Positions 46,311 to 58,706 of a stretch of 64,000 nt of DNA are shown piece after piece. Under the pieces are notes generated by a model. That model had not been told where the DNA came from. It was given only the letters and a program-made list of their open reading frames with translations, and did not search any database. Position 1 is the stretch's first letter; each line of letters begins with the position of its first letter. The position numbers and the translations under genes are program-made. Where the stretch lies: assembly GCA_963682025.1 (NCBI GenBank), contig OY821517.1, forward strand, positions 110,807,625 to 110,871,624, in the 5' to 3' direction. Source of the DNA: Cordilura impudica (Eukaryota > Arthropoda > Insecta > Diptera > Scathophagidae).

Positions 46311-47889
46311 GTACAACAAATTTGTTATCTATATAATTTATTATAATGACATCAAACCATGGTGAATGTTACAAATGGAATTAATTTTGTGCTGGATTCA
46401 AAACTGATGCTGTTAAATAATCAATTTAAAAAAGGTTAAATTTTCCGAGCGACCATCGATGAAGAAGATTACGATATATATTTATCAAACAATTAAAACT
46501 TCAATAACTGAAGCCGTGATAAAAATTACGAAAAATTCTTGAAATATTGCTGTGATCATTCACCTGATAAAAGCCATGAAAGTAAAACGTTGTCGAGATA
46601 TACAATATAACTTCCAATTGGCTTATAAACAGTTTAGATTCTTGCATCCAGTAAGCGCTGAATCAGAAGGGTGGTCTGGCCGCAGACAATATTTGTATAA
46701 AAAAATGGTCACTATTAAATGATGCGGGGCTGAATACATTATAATTATTTAAATAAATACAATTAATAATAAAAATCAATTAAATTTAATTTGTTTTTTT
46801 ATCAACAACTATCAACAATTCCATAAATCGAACTATGGGTAATTTAGTTCTCATGATATAAAATCCAAAATCATCTTGATCAAAAAATTCTTTCAAAGCT
46901 CTCGTTGTGACGCTGCAGCTGTATGTTGGTATATATTTTGCTTCACATAACCACGTTTTACAAATTATAAGGAAAATGTACAACGAAATATGTTCTGTTT
47001 TAGTTGGCAAAGTGTATAATTTATAATATTTTTGTGTGCTTCTTTTTTTTTTTTTTTTTTTTTTTGTTCTAGCTACTAACTTTCCCTTTACTTTTCAAAT
47101 TGTATATAATTTTTGCTGTACATGTATGTATAACCATGACATTTGCTTTGAAATAATTTTACTTTTATGCGAAAATGTTCAAAAAATATATATTAACGTA
47201 AGTTAATTTCAACTTTAAGATAAATAATTGTTTATAAAATTGTGGAAGATGAAATTTAGGGTAAAAACTCGAGTTAATTTTGTATTTTTGAAAAAGTTTG
47301 ACAAGTGTTACCATTATAAGTTCAGTTAGTTGGAATAAAATTCATTAGTGACATAAATATATGACTGGCTCTAAGGGATGCTAATAAAATACTTATATAT
47401 ATTAGAGCCCTTGAAACACTACTTGTACTATAGTTTTATTGAAGTTATGCATTTTATTCAAGCAGTTGAAATTGTGTAATTTTAGACCCAATTGTATTTG
47501 GCATCATATACATATCACAGACAGTACATGTTTTACTCAAACTGGGAGATATATATCTTAATCTGCGTTTATATTAGCAGCAGTGAATTTTAATCTTCTG
47601 ATCATGTTTTTGTACTATTTAAAAATTATAAAGGATTATATTTTTCAATAAAATATATTAAATGACTTTTACTATGAATAATAAATAAAAGAGGAATTTC
47701 TGCCTTGAATTTTTAAGCTTAATAAACGTTTAAATTATCCTCCACAAATAAAAATTAAATACATTTACAATTAAGACAATAAAATTGTCATTGTACATGA
47801 ATATTTCAAATATCCTAAACTGAATCGCACGATCAGTAAAAGTGTTTATAGTCTTTTTTAAACTCTTTCTTTTAACTTATGCTCTCTAT
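46311..47889. other. no gene supported; one notable short open frame
   Basis: A 75-codon minus-strand open frame at 47010-46786 reads MPTKTEHISLYIFLIICKTW (hydrophobic), CEAKYIPTYSCSVTTRALKE and KLPIVRFMELLIVVDKKTN. RFMELLIVVDKK recalls the start of ADAM-type metalloprotease domains, but nothing catalytic follows before the stop. I leave it as unsupported. A T run lies at 47045-47065. Nothing else is seen. Confidence 0.35.
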
Positions 47890-48135
47890 CTGTCTGTCTG
47901 TCTGCCATGGGGCAACCCCATTCCCCCTCATCCAATTGATTTGAAACTTGGCCCATAGTTTTGTTGTGACTATAGATTAGTTCTGCGGTAGTCATGCATA
48001 GCCACGCATAGCCACGGAGTGATTTAAAACCCATTTCCCCTCGTCCAATCAATCTTAAACTTGGTCCATAGACTTGTTGCGAACAAAGATTAATTTCAAA
48101 AGTTACGCACAGTCGCGGAGAGATTCAAAACTCAT
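47890..48135. repeat. two-unit tandem repeat next to GTCT microsatellite
   Basis: (GTCT)n at 47889-47904 precedes two roughly 110-bp units at about 47920-48025 and 48026-48135. They share CCC(C/T)TC(A/G)TCCAATC/T.AT.T.AAACTTGG(C/T)CCATAG and TTGTTG.GA. Resembles the interior of another fly dispersed repeat. No coding. Confidence 0.55.
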
Positions 48136-48231
48136 ATGTATAAGGAAATAATGAGTTTTAATAAAAACTTTGTTTTTATGGGTTAGATTATTTTAGTCAT
48201 TTTAAAAGACAACAAGATAAATAAAACAAAT

Positions 48232-49018
48232 AAGAAAATTATAGTCGGTCTAGCCCGGCTATACGATACCCTATACCATGGTTAAGATACCCTATCTCTT
48301 CGGTCCAACTAATTGGATATAGCAAATAAGCATAAATCAAATTTGAGTGGCATTTTTATTAATATTTTTCGCTGCAGATATGAAAAAGTTCATATCGGAT
48401 ACAATATTTATATGGGGACTAGGTCGACAAATGGACCGATCATGACCATATTTGGTAAAGTCACTTATACTTTGAAAAAATATATACAAACCAAATTTGA
48501 GAAAAATCTGTGTAATATTTTTTTTTTTAATAGATTTAAGTGAGGATCGGGAAGCAGCTCTGTATGGGGCATATGACTAAGAATTTTCCTACAGGGAGTA
48601 TTTTTGAACTACTGACTAATAGATGTAATAAACACATACAAACCTAATTTGACTGAGATCTATATGATAATTTGGAACTTATGGCAATTTATGTCGATTT
48701 CATAGGGGTCATTTGTATGGGGGCTAGGTCTGAACATGGACCGATTCTCACCAATTTCAACAGCGTTCATCCCATGGTCGATGTAAGCTTATATACCAAA
48801 TTTTATCAAAATATATTCATATTTGCGACCTGTAGTTTGATTACAAGCTTTACATGGACACACAGACGGACGGACGGACGGACATTGCTATTTCGATTCA
48901 AAAAATGATTCTGAGTCGATCGGTATAATTAAAGATAGGTCTAGGACGAATATTTTTGGTTGTTACAAACAGCAGCACAATGTCATTATACCCAAACCAC
49001 ATAGTGGTATAGGGTATA
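48232..49018 (-). mobile_element. DINE-1/mini-me-like repeat, full-length
   Basis: Left palindrome AGTCGGTCTAGCCCGGCT (two substitutions compared with the 35.6-kb copy); the same body order; (GGAC)n at 48866-48884; right end TAGTGGTATAGGGTATACA. Open frames of about 75 codons inside are not conserved in other copies and are not genes. Confidence 0.82.
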
Positions 49019-49596
49019 CAAATGCTGTAAACGCTAATAAACTGAATATTTTAATCGCTTAACCTTAACATTCTAACACCATTTTAATTTAAAGCTTATT
49101 GATTTTTTTACAAGTATCTAATATAATGTCTAACTGATTGCTTTTGTAACAAAAACGATGATGATTTTTTTATTGAAAGACGTAACTTGCAATATTTGTC
49201 TATTATTAAGATACAACAACTATGAACACCCCTTCATAAAAGACCCCATGAAAAATACTTTTTGACGCAGTCAGCGTAAGAATCCCAACCCAACGGAAGG
49301 GATTAAACTTTGTAGTTTTTTGAGACTAAAACTTTTAGCAATTTTAATTTTGCTTTATATTAATCAGTTAATTGACCAGATATTAACTTAGAAAAATTAA
49401 AGATTGTTAGATATATTTTTTGAATTTATTTAGAAATACAAAGGTTGATTTAGTAAAATAAATGCAGGATTATATTGAGAGTCCGTCTATGCGGCCTCAT
49501 ATAACCAATACTTATAGTTTTTGAAAAGTAGGTTTGTTAAAAATACTTCCTGAGATAAGTTTTAATTATAGATATGAAAATTAAAAAAAAAAAACA
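49019..49596. other. no gene seen
   Basis: AT-rich sequence between two DINE copies, with no supported feature. Confidence 0.5.
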
Positions 49597-50015
49597 AGTA
49601 TGAAAATTATAGTCGATCTTTGCAGACTATGCGACACACAAACAAAATTTTAATGAGGTCTATATGATGACAATTTAAGTCGATATCATGAGGTTCATTC
49701 GTATAGGTCTGAACATGCATCAATTATCACCAATTTATATAGCGTTCATTATATAACAGGTTGAACTTTATGTGTTAAATTTCATTAAAATATATTAATA
49801 TTTGCGACCTGTAATTTGATTACAAGTTTTACATGGACATACAGACAGACAAATGGACGGACGGACGGACGGACGGACGGACATCATTAAACCGATTCAT
49901 AAAGTGATTCTCAGTTGAACGGTATAATAAAAGATGGGTCTATGTCAAATATTTTAGGAAGTTACAATTATCAACACAAAGTGGCATAGTGGCATTGGGA
50001 AAGTGGCATAGGGTA
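49597..50015 (-). mobile_element. DINE-1/mini-me-like repeat, internally deleted
   Basis: Left end ATTATAGTCGATCTTTGCAGACTATG is a decayed palindrome. Most of the centre is missing. Then TTCGTATAGGTCTGAACATG and GCGACCTGTAATTTGATTAC, (GGAC)n at 49856-49882, and the right end GGCATAGGGTATAAAA. Confidence 0.72.
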
Positions 50016-51299
50016 TAAAAACAAGTAATAGTAATAAATTCGAATGTGCCGAATCTTTGACAACCTTCCCACACATTTTAAACGCATTATTATAACCAAG
50101 ATTGTTCACACTAAGAGCCAAAAAGGTTAGAGTTTACATTATTGTGGTCAGGTTTTTACCATGATATTTAAAATTAATAAGATAATTACAAAAAAATTTA
50201 AGTATTTATGTGCTTTATTTAATTAAACTGAATTATTAAATTCAATCAGCATAAATGCATACATATTTTTGTTTGCTTGAATAAGATAATCACCAAGAAT
50301 TGCTCATAAATACACACATATACACACATGTTCTTATGCGTATAAACCTTTCCCGTTACATTTAGTTTTTTATATGAAATAATTCCTCATCTATTTGGTG
50401 TGGAGGTTCCGAATAGAATACCAGTCTGCTGCAGATGACGACCAAAATATAAAGGATAATTAGTATACCCTACAGGAGAATGTTTTCAACAGACAGACAG
50501 ACAGACAGGCGGACATCGCCAGATCAACTTATTTTATATGAATTAAGAATATATATCGTTCACGGAATCTCCAGAATTTATTTCGATGAGTTACAAATGA
50601 ATTAACAGTTGTGTGGAGGGTATAAAAGTAAAAAAGTATGTAGCAGAAATAGATATCAAAACAATTAAACTAGGTTAGACTATTTTCGAAAACGAATGTT
50701 GCAAAGTATTTGTGTACTAATTTTATTGATATTTCTAATAAAACGAAAAGTTTCATTATGTTTTCTATTTTCTTAAGCAAAAAATAAAAATCAATTGATA
50801 AAGTCCGATTAACAAGTCATCCGTCATATTATTGAATGTGTCACTAACAATAATATGAGAGCTAAAGAATATAGCGAGGGATGCCAGATAAGTATAATTC
50901 ACTGGAGTATTGTTTTAGAACATGCATTGTTGGATCAAAATAATTCACTAGAACTAATTTTTGTTGCCTTGCAAATTTATACGATTCTTTTTATATGGAC
51001 TGAATAAAATATTTATTACAATATTTTCTTGACGGTTCGCCGATTATTTTTACACAACTTTTTGGGTTCAAAGTAATATTTTTGAGCATTTTAGATGTTA
51101 ACAAGTTCCATTTAACATAGAACATATAAACACAAACTTAAATTTTAAACATATTAGCTTTGAAAATCAAAAAAGTTCTTAAATTTTAAGAAACCGTTAA
51201 GTAAATAAGACAATAACTATGGAGAAGGGGAGCCAAGAGAGTACCAAAAATTAAAATAAGAACAACAACTGAAGTCGCTCAGAGTTAACGGTAATATTA
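50016..51299. other. mostly featureless; diverged GACA-repeat element
   Basis: A diverged relative of the DINE family lies at about 50390-50625 (CAGACAGACAGACAGGCGGA, CATCGCCAGATCAAC, end GTGTGGAGGGTATAAAAGT). The rest is AT-rich with no gene. Confidence 0.5.
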
Positions 51300-51301
51300 T
51301 A

Positions 51302-52572
51302 AAGGGTCCGCCATCTAACGTTTTTTTTTCAACTAGTGCTTATTTCGTGAATGGTAACACTTAGCTCATGTCTGATTCGACAGATAATTAGTTTTATCCT
51401 TCCGCTGAACGAATATGGTTGTGTATACGCTTGAACAACGCTGGGAAATATTGCGACATTCTTTGAAAATCATGGTAATGTTGCAGAATGTGTGCGAAAA
51501 TTGCGTACGGATTTTGGAAGAAGAGAAGCACCGTCAGCTCCGTATGTTCGTTATCTTTTGAAAAAAGTGAAAGAAACTGGCATTCTCATCGATAAACCAA
51601 AGCGTGAAAAGCCAAAAACAGTGCGCACACCCGAGAATATTGCTCCTGTGGCAGAAAGTGTGCGTGAAGCGCCATCAACATCAATTCACCGTCATTCTCA
51701 AGAATTGAACATTTCGGAGGCATCATTGAGCCGAATTTTGCATAAAGACCTTGGTATGACATTATACAAAGTCCAATTGGTTCAGGAGTTGAAGCCAACT
51801 GACCATCCAATGCGTTTTCGCTTCGCTAAGTGGGCCTGCGATCGACTTACAGAAGATGCCGATTTAGCCAAAAAAATCATCTTTTCAGATGAAGCTCATT
51901 TTGATATTGGCGGGTATGTAAACAAGCAAAATTGTCGCATTTGGGGCACAGAAAACCCGCACGCATACATTGAAAAGCCTATACACCCAAAACGAGTCGC
52001 TGTTTGTTGCGGATTTTGGTCCGGAGGCATAACTGGGCCATTTTTCTTCGAAAATGATCTTTATCGGGCCATGTTGAACGAATTTTTGTTCACAAAAATT
52101 GAGGAGGAGGATAGTGGCAACATTTGGTTTCAACAGGACGGCGCTACGTGCCACACAGCCGAAGCTACACTCGATGTTTTGCGCCCTGTTTTTGAAGATC
52201 GCATTATCAGCCGCAGAACTGATGTCGTTTGGCCACCTCGGAGCTGCGATTTGACACCGTTGGACTATTATTTGTGGGGTGCCCTCAAAGATAAGTATTA
52301 CGCCAACAAGCCAGAGACAACTGACGCATTAAAGTACAATATTCGTGAAGCCATTGGTGAAATACAGCTGCACACAATCGATAATGTGTTTAAAAATTGG
52401 ACCGATCGCGTAGGCTACTGCATGGCCAGCCGAGGCAGCCGTTTGCATGAAATTATTTTCCCTTATTAACCGGAAGGATTGTGCTTTCAAATAAAAAAAG
52501 AAATTTGATAAAATATTCACTAGTTTTTTTTATAGCATTTTCAAAAACAAAAAAGTTATTTGGCGGACTCTT
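51302..52572 (+). mobile_element. mariner element (DD41D, rosa-like), almost intact
   Basis: TA (51300-51301) is followed by AAGGGTCCGCCATCTAACGT. The right end inverted reads TA AAGAGTCCGCCAAATAACTT, with the TA at 52573-52574. Terminal repeats of about 30 bp with few mismatches, length 1.27 kb and a single transposase gene are the hallmarks of a complete mariner. Confidence 0.92.
51415..52469 (+). pseudogene. mariner transposase, DD41D, one 5' frameshift
   Basis: Starts ATG at 51415 (MVVYTLEQRWEILRH). A 1-bp loss near 51462 shifts frame, after which 325 codons are open from 51492 to 52469. The helix-turn-helix region includes APSAPYVRYLLKKVKE and RTPENIAPVAESVRE; NISEASLSRILHKDLGM lies in the second helical domain. 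Catalytic aspartates are in IIFSDEAHFD, WFQQDGATCH and CDLTPLDYYLWG (about residues 133, 216 and 258 of the open segment), 41 residues lying between the last two. That spacing, and the CDLTPLDYYLWG wording, fit the rosa (DD41D) group known from tephritids, not classical DD34D mariner. The C-terminus is LHEIIFPY. One repair separates it from an apparently complete protein, so active relatives may exist. Confidence 0.92.
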
Positions 52573-52802
52573 TATTATATCATTGGGAAAACAATAACAA
52601 AAATATGCATATTCTTGTCGTTCATTTGATTAGACGTAGTTTAAGTTTTGTAATCGTGCGTGCAAGAAGTCAAATTTTTATTAATAAAAAATAAGCTGTT
52701 ATCGTCGAACTATTTGTTGTTGCAATAAAAATGGGAAAATAAAAAAAGATGACCTTGATAGAACAACGGATGATACATTCGTTGACAAGTCTGCGGGAAG
52801 TA

Positions 52803-53556
52803 ATTATACCCTATACGTCCATGTGGTTTGGGTATAATGACTTTGTGCTGCTGTTTGTAACTACCAAAAATATTTGACCTAGACCCACCTTATATTATAT
52901 CGATCGACCGTCCGTCCGTCCGTTCTTCTTCCGTCTGTGTGTTCATGTAAACCTTGTAATCTAACAACAGGTTGCAACTATATTTTGATGAAATTTGGCA
53001 CATAAGCTTTTGCCGGCCATAGAACGAACTCTATTGAAATTGGTGAAATTCGGTCCATGATCAGACCTAGTCCCCATACAAATGACCCCTATGAAATTGA
53101 CATAAATTGCCAAAAGAGCCATATTATCAGATAGATCTCAGCCAAATTGGGTTTGTATGTGTTTATTATATCCATTAAATAGTAGTCCAAAAATAGTTCG
53201 TATATGATAATTATTAGTCATAGACCCCATACAGAGCCCCTTCCCGGTCTTCACTTAAATCTATCAAAAAACAAAAATAATTAACCGATTTTTCTCAAGT
53301 TTGGTTTGTATATATTTTTTTAAAATATAAGTGACTCCTAAATATGGTTAGGATCGTTCCATTTGCCGACCTAGCCCCCATATAAATATAGCACTCGATA
53401 TGAACTTTTTCATATCTGCAGCCAAGAAAATTAATTAACATGCCACTATGCTTACTTTCTTTATCCAATTAGTTGGATCGAAGAGATAGGGTCTCTAAAA
53501 CATTGTAGAGGGTATCGTATAGTCGGCCTAGGTCAACTATAATTTTCTTTCTTGTT
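52803..53556 (+). mobile_element. DINE-1/mini-me-like repeat, full-length
   Basis: 5' end TATACCCTATACGTCCATGT; CCGTCCGTCCGTCCGTTC at 52909-52926; 3' palindrome decayed to AGTCGGCCTAGGTCAACT (53521-53538), followed by ATAATTTTCTTTCTT. Confidence 0.8.
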
Positions 53557-54535
53557 ATATGTATATGTATGTAGTTCGCCTTTTAAAAGTTCGAATGTTT
53601 TCCTTTTATTTTTTTTTTTTCATATTTCAACTAAATATAATATATTTTAATCAAAATGAATGAAAATATAAGTATTTAAGCTAAATTCAATGCATTTTCA
53701 TGCAAGGTCCGTAGGGACCTTACCGCTCAATGATCAACAAAAAAGTTACCGCACATCCGACGGCTAAATATGGCTATATATTTTAAAATAAAAAAAAATT
53801 TACTCCATCAGTTTGATACACTCGCCGTAAAGGTTGGGTCAGGATTTTTTATCAATGAGCTTTTATTGTCTGCAATAGCTGTCTTAAATTCGTGACTACT
53901 CATTATGTTTTTATGATGTTGCAAAAATTGTCACTTGAATTTACTGCGGGACTTTATGACGGATACACAAGTACTTCAATTTGTTATTCTCAAGCCATTT
54001 CTTTATCCTGTTGATGGCGTGTTTCAATGAATCATTTTGCCTAATTACATCTTCTTTCATATAGTCAGCTGCACTTAATTTTTTGATGCTAATCAATTTT
54101 TCTTAACTTTTAATTATTCGATCGATATTCACTATTAAAGCAGCACCAAATCACCAAATTAGCACGTCCACGCTTAATTATTTTTTTCACATTTTGGTTA
54201 CTTGGTTGCTTTACATGTAATTTTACCATTTGATTTAAAGTGATTACAATTTTATTTATTTGACCAAACTTCTGCTGCTCGCATTGCATTTTCCTTACCT
54301 AACTATTTCCTTGTTTGCTTTGGTAGCTTTATATATTTAACTGAAGCTTGTTTCAATAAAGTGCTCATATCACAGTTACGAAACAAATGGGTTAATTTAA
54401 GGTACCTGCAGCCTTTGTGTGTAGACTCGGTGCTCTACAAAAAAATATCATATTCAAATAATAATTTTAGATAAAGAAGATTAATAAGATTAATAACAAG
54501 TCGCTCTAACGACCACAACACGATAGCTGTTGAAA
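53557..54535. other. no gene seen
   Basis: AT-rich sequence. At 53700-54070 composition is more even and the minus strand has scattered codons (NDSLKHAINRIKKWLENNKL) that recall a Tc1-type transposase segment. I consider this unproven. Confidence 0.35.
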
Positions 54536-55110
54536 TTTGAGAACATCGAAGTTGAGACCTAGACCTTGTACAAATAGTCTCTATCAGACCGACTTAAGTG
54601 GAGAGATCTTATACATAAAAGTGGAGTTTTGTATGTTTGTACGTGTGTTTGTACGTTTCTTTGTGGCTTACAGAAGACTACAGAACTGGATCCATCCTCT
54701 TGAAACTACTACGGTAGATAAATGCCTATCCGAAAGAAAAATAGACTATATTTTTGTTTCAGGTGGGCGTGACACCTCCCATATAAAGTATATTTTTAAC
54801 ATCTAATTTTAATATATAATATCTGGAGTACTACGTTAACAAGAGTTATGAAACTATGAACACACTAAACTTATTTGAAGAGTTGGGAAAAAAAATGGGC
54901 AGGATCAGACCAATGGGCGTGGCACCCACCATAAAAGGTAAATATTTAACGTCATATATCTAGAGTACTGTAATAGATAAATTCTTGGGACTTGGTGTGT
55001 GTTCATAAGTTATCAAAGTTAGTACTCGGAAAAAAATGGGCGGGATCAGATCGTGGTACCCTCATACAAAGGATATATATAATGTCATATATCCCCTAGG
55101 TAAAAAAAAT
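54536..55110. repeat. tandem ~140-bp units of a dispersed element
   Basis: Units starting near 54761, 54895 and 55035 share (A)TGGGC(A/G)GGATCAGA, GTGG(C/T)ACCC.C, ATAAA or CAAAGGATAT and ATATC(T)GGAGTACT. They match the Helitron-like segment at 230-290. The preceding block (54590-54720) contains GTATGTTTGTACGTGTGTTT. An open frame at 54537-54806 is not conserved. Confidence 0.55.
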
Positions 55111-55189
55111 TATGAAGTGGCATGAAAATTCCCTTCTTGAAAATTTTGATAACTACATTAATTACCAATGTAAATAATAGTGGAAATTT

Positions 55190-55600
55190 GGACGGATCGC
55201 CAAAAATAAACTCCGCCAAAATCTAAAATGGCGAATAACAAAAATCGCCAAAATCAAAAATCGCCATAGTCAGAACTCGCCAAAATCAAAAATTAAAAAA
55301 AAGCAAAAATCGTCAAAATAAAAATCGAGAAAAATCAAAAAGCGCCAAAAACAAAAATCGCCAAAATTAAAAATAACAAAAAATCAAAGATCGGTAAAGT
55401 CAAAAATCGCCAAAAGCGAAAATCGCGAATATCAAAAATCGGCAATAACAAAAATCGCAAAAACAAAAAATGCCAAAAATCAAAACACACAAAAAACAAA
55501 AGTCAAAAATCGCACAAAACAATAATCACCAAAGTCAAAATCGGCAAAATTTAAGATCGCAAAAACAAAAGTTGCCAAAAATAAATAAAATAGTTTTCTA
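55190..55600. repeat. AATCGCCAAAA minisatellite, 0.4 kb
   Basis: About 30 degenerate copies of a 12-14-bp unit (AAAAATCGCCAAAA with CAAAATCAAAAATCGCC variants). It is the longest block of this repeat in the window. It again lies next to the GGGCGGGATCAGA element, as at the left edge of the window, so the two probably travel together. Confidence 0.75.
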
Positions 55601-55729
55601 CAAAATATATTGCCATTTTTTTATTTCGTTGCGATGGGTGTAGCTGTATTATCATGTATTATTATTATATATATTCATTTAAATCTTTAAAAAAATATTG
55701 CAAAAAAATAAAAAAAACAAATAAAAATT

Positions 55730-55935
55730 TTATCAAAATTTGTTTTTGAAAATAATAATAAGTAACTTTACTAAGTATGGTGTGGGTCGGTCAATTTTTG
55801 ATGCTATAAAAATAACATGAGACAAAAACTTTTTTATATATGAGCGCCACAAATTAATTACAATAGCATTAACATTTAGTTTATGCTATTTTTCATAACC
55901 AACTATTGCCTCAGCAAATAGTTATCTAAATCAGA
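55730..55935 (+). mobile_element. degenerate DINE-1-like fragment
   Basis: AAGTAACTTTACTAAGTATG, GGTCGGTCAATTTTTGATGC and TTTAGTTTATGC...CATAACCAACTA follow, in order, the 3' half of the DINE family (compare 33380-33530). Ends are lost. Confidence 0.55.
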
Positions 55936-56020
55936 TAATTCCTGTACCCACTTTCCTATTATTATTATTATAAGAAATTTCAGGTTTAATAATTTTACAC
56001 TTGATGAATTTTTAAATAAA

Positions 56021-56200
56021 CTAGTATAGCCCAGCACTCGAAATCCGAGTGAAAATTCTAGAAAATATTATTTTTTCATTCAATTTTTGACTTCCAATGT
56101 TTTTTTAATATATATACCTAAAAACTTTATGAATACTTAAATCAGCCTAAAGGTATTTTAATCAATTTTACAATTCGCAATTCAACACAGAGCGTCTGAT
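56021..56200 (-). mobile_element. Helitron-like element B, copy 3 (inverted)
   Basis: Reverse orientation. CTAG at 56021-56024, then 10 bp, then a perfect 6-bp-stem hairpin CACTCG-AAATC-CGAGTG (56035-56051). This is the best-formed terminus of the family. CAATTTTACAATTCGCAATTCAACACAG at 56163-56190 is shared with the other copies (inverted). Confidence 0.55.
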
Positions 56201-58700
56201 ATATAATTTAAATCATTCGCATTAACGGGGTGTATCAAATTATTATAAATATTTTATTTTATTTACTTTAATATATTTTTAAGTCAGGTTAAACATATTT
56301 TTTATCAGTCTCAGCTTCTGCTCCACATGGACCATAACTATGGCAATTTTCATACTCCTCCGTGCCCACATGTTGCTTAAAAAGGGACATAAAATTTACC
56401 TTCACGTATTAATATAGAGATTTTTATTATTTAATTTTTTTTTTGGTTATAACAGCTTTATTTTTCAACCTAGAGACATGAAATTTTAGTCATAATTTGA
56501 CTTCGGCTCTTTTTTTCTTATAACCAAATTGATTTGATTATGTTCGAAATCTGTCAATGCGTTTGAAAGCAAAGACAAACAATTTGATATTATAATAAAT
56601 TTTAACTTTTTCTTTTCAAACGTTTTTCTATTAAATAAGTACCGAACTGAGTACGTAGTGTAGCAATTCATAAGTGTATTGCTCGTTATATTTATGAACA
56701 ATTTAAGGCAAATAATTATGGTTAAATAAGGAAGAGAATTCAAGCTTTTCGCAAAAAAAAAAAACGATTTTTATTGTATGGAGTAGTTACGGAGTTATAG
56801 TTATTTTATATATATCTTTTGTTTTCCAACATTGTAGATTTCTCACTGTCTCTTGCTATAAACGTGTATAATAATAGAACTCGTCGCAGTAGGGATTACA
56901 TATAAAAGTGGTAGTTGTAGTAGCAAAACTTAATTAACTCATTAAAAATGCCAGCTATTTTAAAGTCATATGCATCCTTGTATAAACGAGAAGGTTGTAA
57001 TACGATGAAAGCAGGTTAAAGGGTTTTTTTAAGTATATACAAAGGATATTAAAGGAAGTAATCTTTTTTTCCAACTTTTGTAGTTGTTTCAATATTTCTA
57101 TGTGTATAAAATTGAAACGTATATAATCTGTGCAAGTTTAAGTAAAGGTGCGAAATGTTCGTCGAGTATGTCTAACAGATCCACTTATAGATACAACATT
57201 ATATGTACAGGGGACTAGGTAAATGTGTGTATGTATATGAGTGGTGTATATAGTTAAGCTATATATCGAATCCCTTTAACATTTAAAGCTCTTTTCATAA
57301 TCCGCGTATTTATAACATTTCCTTCTCTTTCTTCTGACTTAAGGCATAATTCATTCTTTATTTTTATTTTCTCCTTTCGTTGCTTTACCACATAGCTTCC
57401 GTTTCCACATTACTCTTTCCAATTTTTCATTAACAAACGTTTATGTAGCACTCGTTATATCGCACATTTCAAACAATTGCTATTTTGGCTTCAATTAGTG
57501 ACGCAGTTGTTATCATTAAGTCTTTTGTAGAATATCATGCAAAGTGTAGCAAGGCGAGAAGGATGTTTGATAACTAGTGGGTCCAGTGAGTGAACAAAAA
57601 CCTTTTTGCTTAGAAAAACTCAAGTAAGCTAAATTATTTCGTTGTCGAATGGCATATATTTACAAACATTCTCAAAAAACCTAAACAGTTTTTTAGGAAA
57701 TAATAATAGGATGATTCCATTCATTATAATATGTTTCGCTACCAGTTATAAGGTTTTGTATTAAGAATACATGACAGTTTTGTATTAACATTAGCTCAAA
57801 AGTTAACAATTCAGTTGGTAACCCATAATGCAATACAATGATATATCAACGGAGTTTATCTTCCCTCCCCGCCGATATCTGTGTATAAACTAGACACCGG
57901 TAGTGGAAACGCTACTTGGCCTTTTCCAGGCACATAAAATATCTTAAAATAAGGTATACCAAAACAACTTTTTTTATATAAGAGTACAATGGATTCAATT
58001 AAATCAAACACATCCTTTAAAAACAATTTATTACAACTTTATTTTTTTTATATGATGAAGTTTATTTTTTAAGCCTTTGCTCTAATTTTAATGAAGAGTC
58101 AAATGAAATATCATCAAAAGTTTTTGATTTTTAGCTGGAAGACTAAGCAAATAAACATATGAAAAATGTTTAGTGATTTTATGCTGTACATAAATGAAAA
58201 GGTGAATTATCGACCTAAGAATTGGTTTGGTAAAACTGTTTCATCATCTTTCAAACATAAGTAAAATTTTGAAGTTTGCATTAACTTAAATATAGCAAAA
58301 CTTTGCAAAAAAAATAAATAATTGGAATAATATTAACAGTTTGGCTTTAAACTAAAATGATCAACGATTCATGCTATTAATTTTTTTTTAAATAATAATT
58401 TGATGGCGTTAGCTCCAGCTAACTATAACTATAATACCAAGTTATTTTGACTATGGATCCCTACATAACCAACACCTTTGCAAAGGAAGTTAGGGAGAGC
58501 TATTAATGAAAGTCCTTAAAACTGGTGAAACTGACGCTTATATAACATAACCTAATTGCATGCTTAGCAGCAACCTCGAGGATCATGTTTTCTTTTATTC
58601 AGAATAATGGAAGCGACGAATCGACCCCTATTCGATGAATCGTATATTACTACTCATCCACTTTTAATGTTAATTGGAATTTTAATAAGGCATTGTACAC
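56201..58700. other. no gene seen
   Basis: AT-rich sequence. A minus-strand open frame at 56743-56486 has no recognised content. Around 57000-57250 are CATA/TATG-rich runs. I found no exon-like or repeat-like structure. Confidence 0.5.
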
Positions 58701-58706
58701 TAGTGC

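Noticed and set aside
46786..47010. Minus-strand 75-codon frame with a hydrophobic start and RFMELLIVVDKK, reminiscent of an ADAM protease domain start
   Set aside because: No catalytic motif, no splice sites, and the resemblance covers about a dozen residues only.
53700..54080. Possible Tc1-type transposase C-terminus on the minus strand
   Set aside because: The SPDLNPIE-like signature is absent; similarity rests on a few residues.
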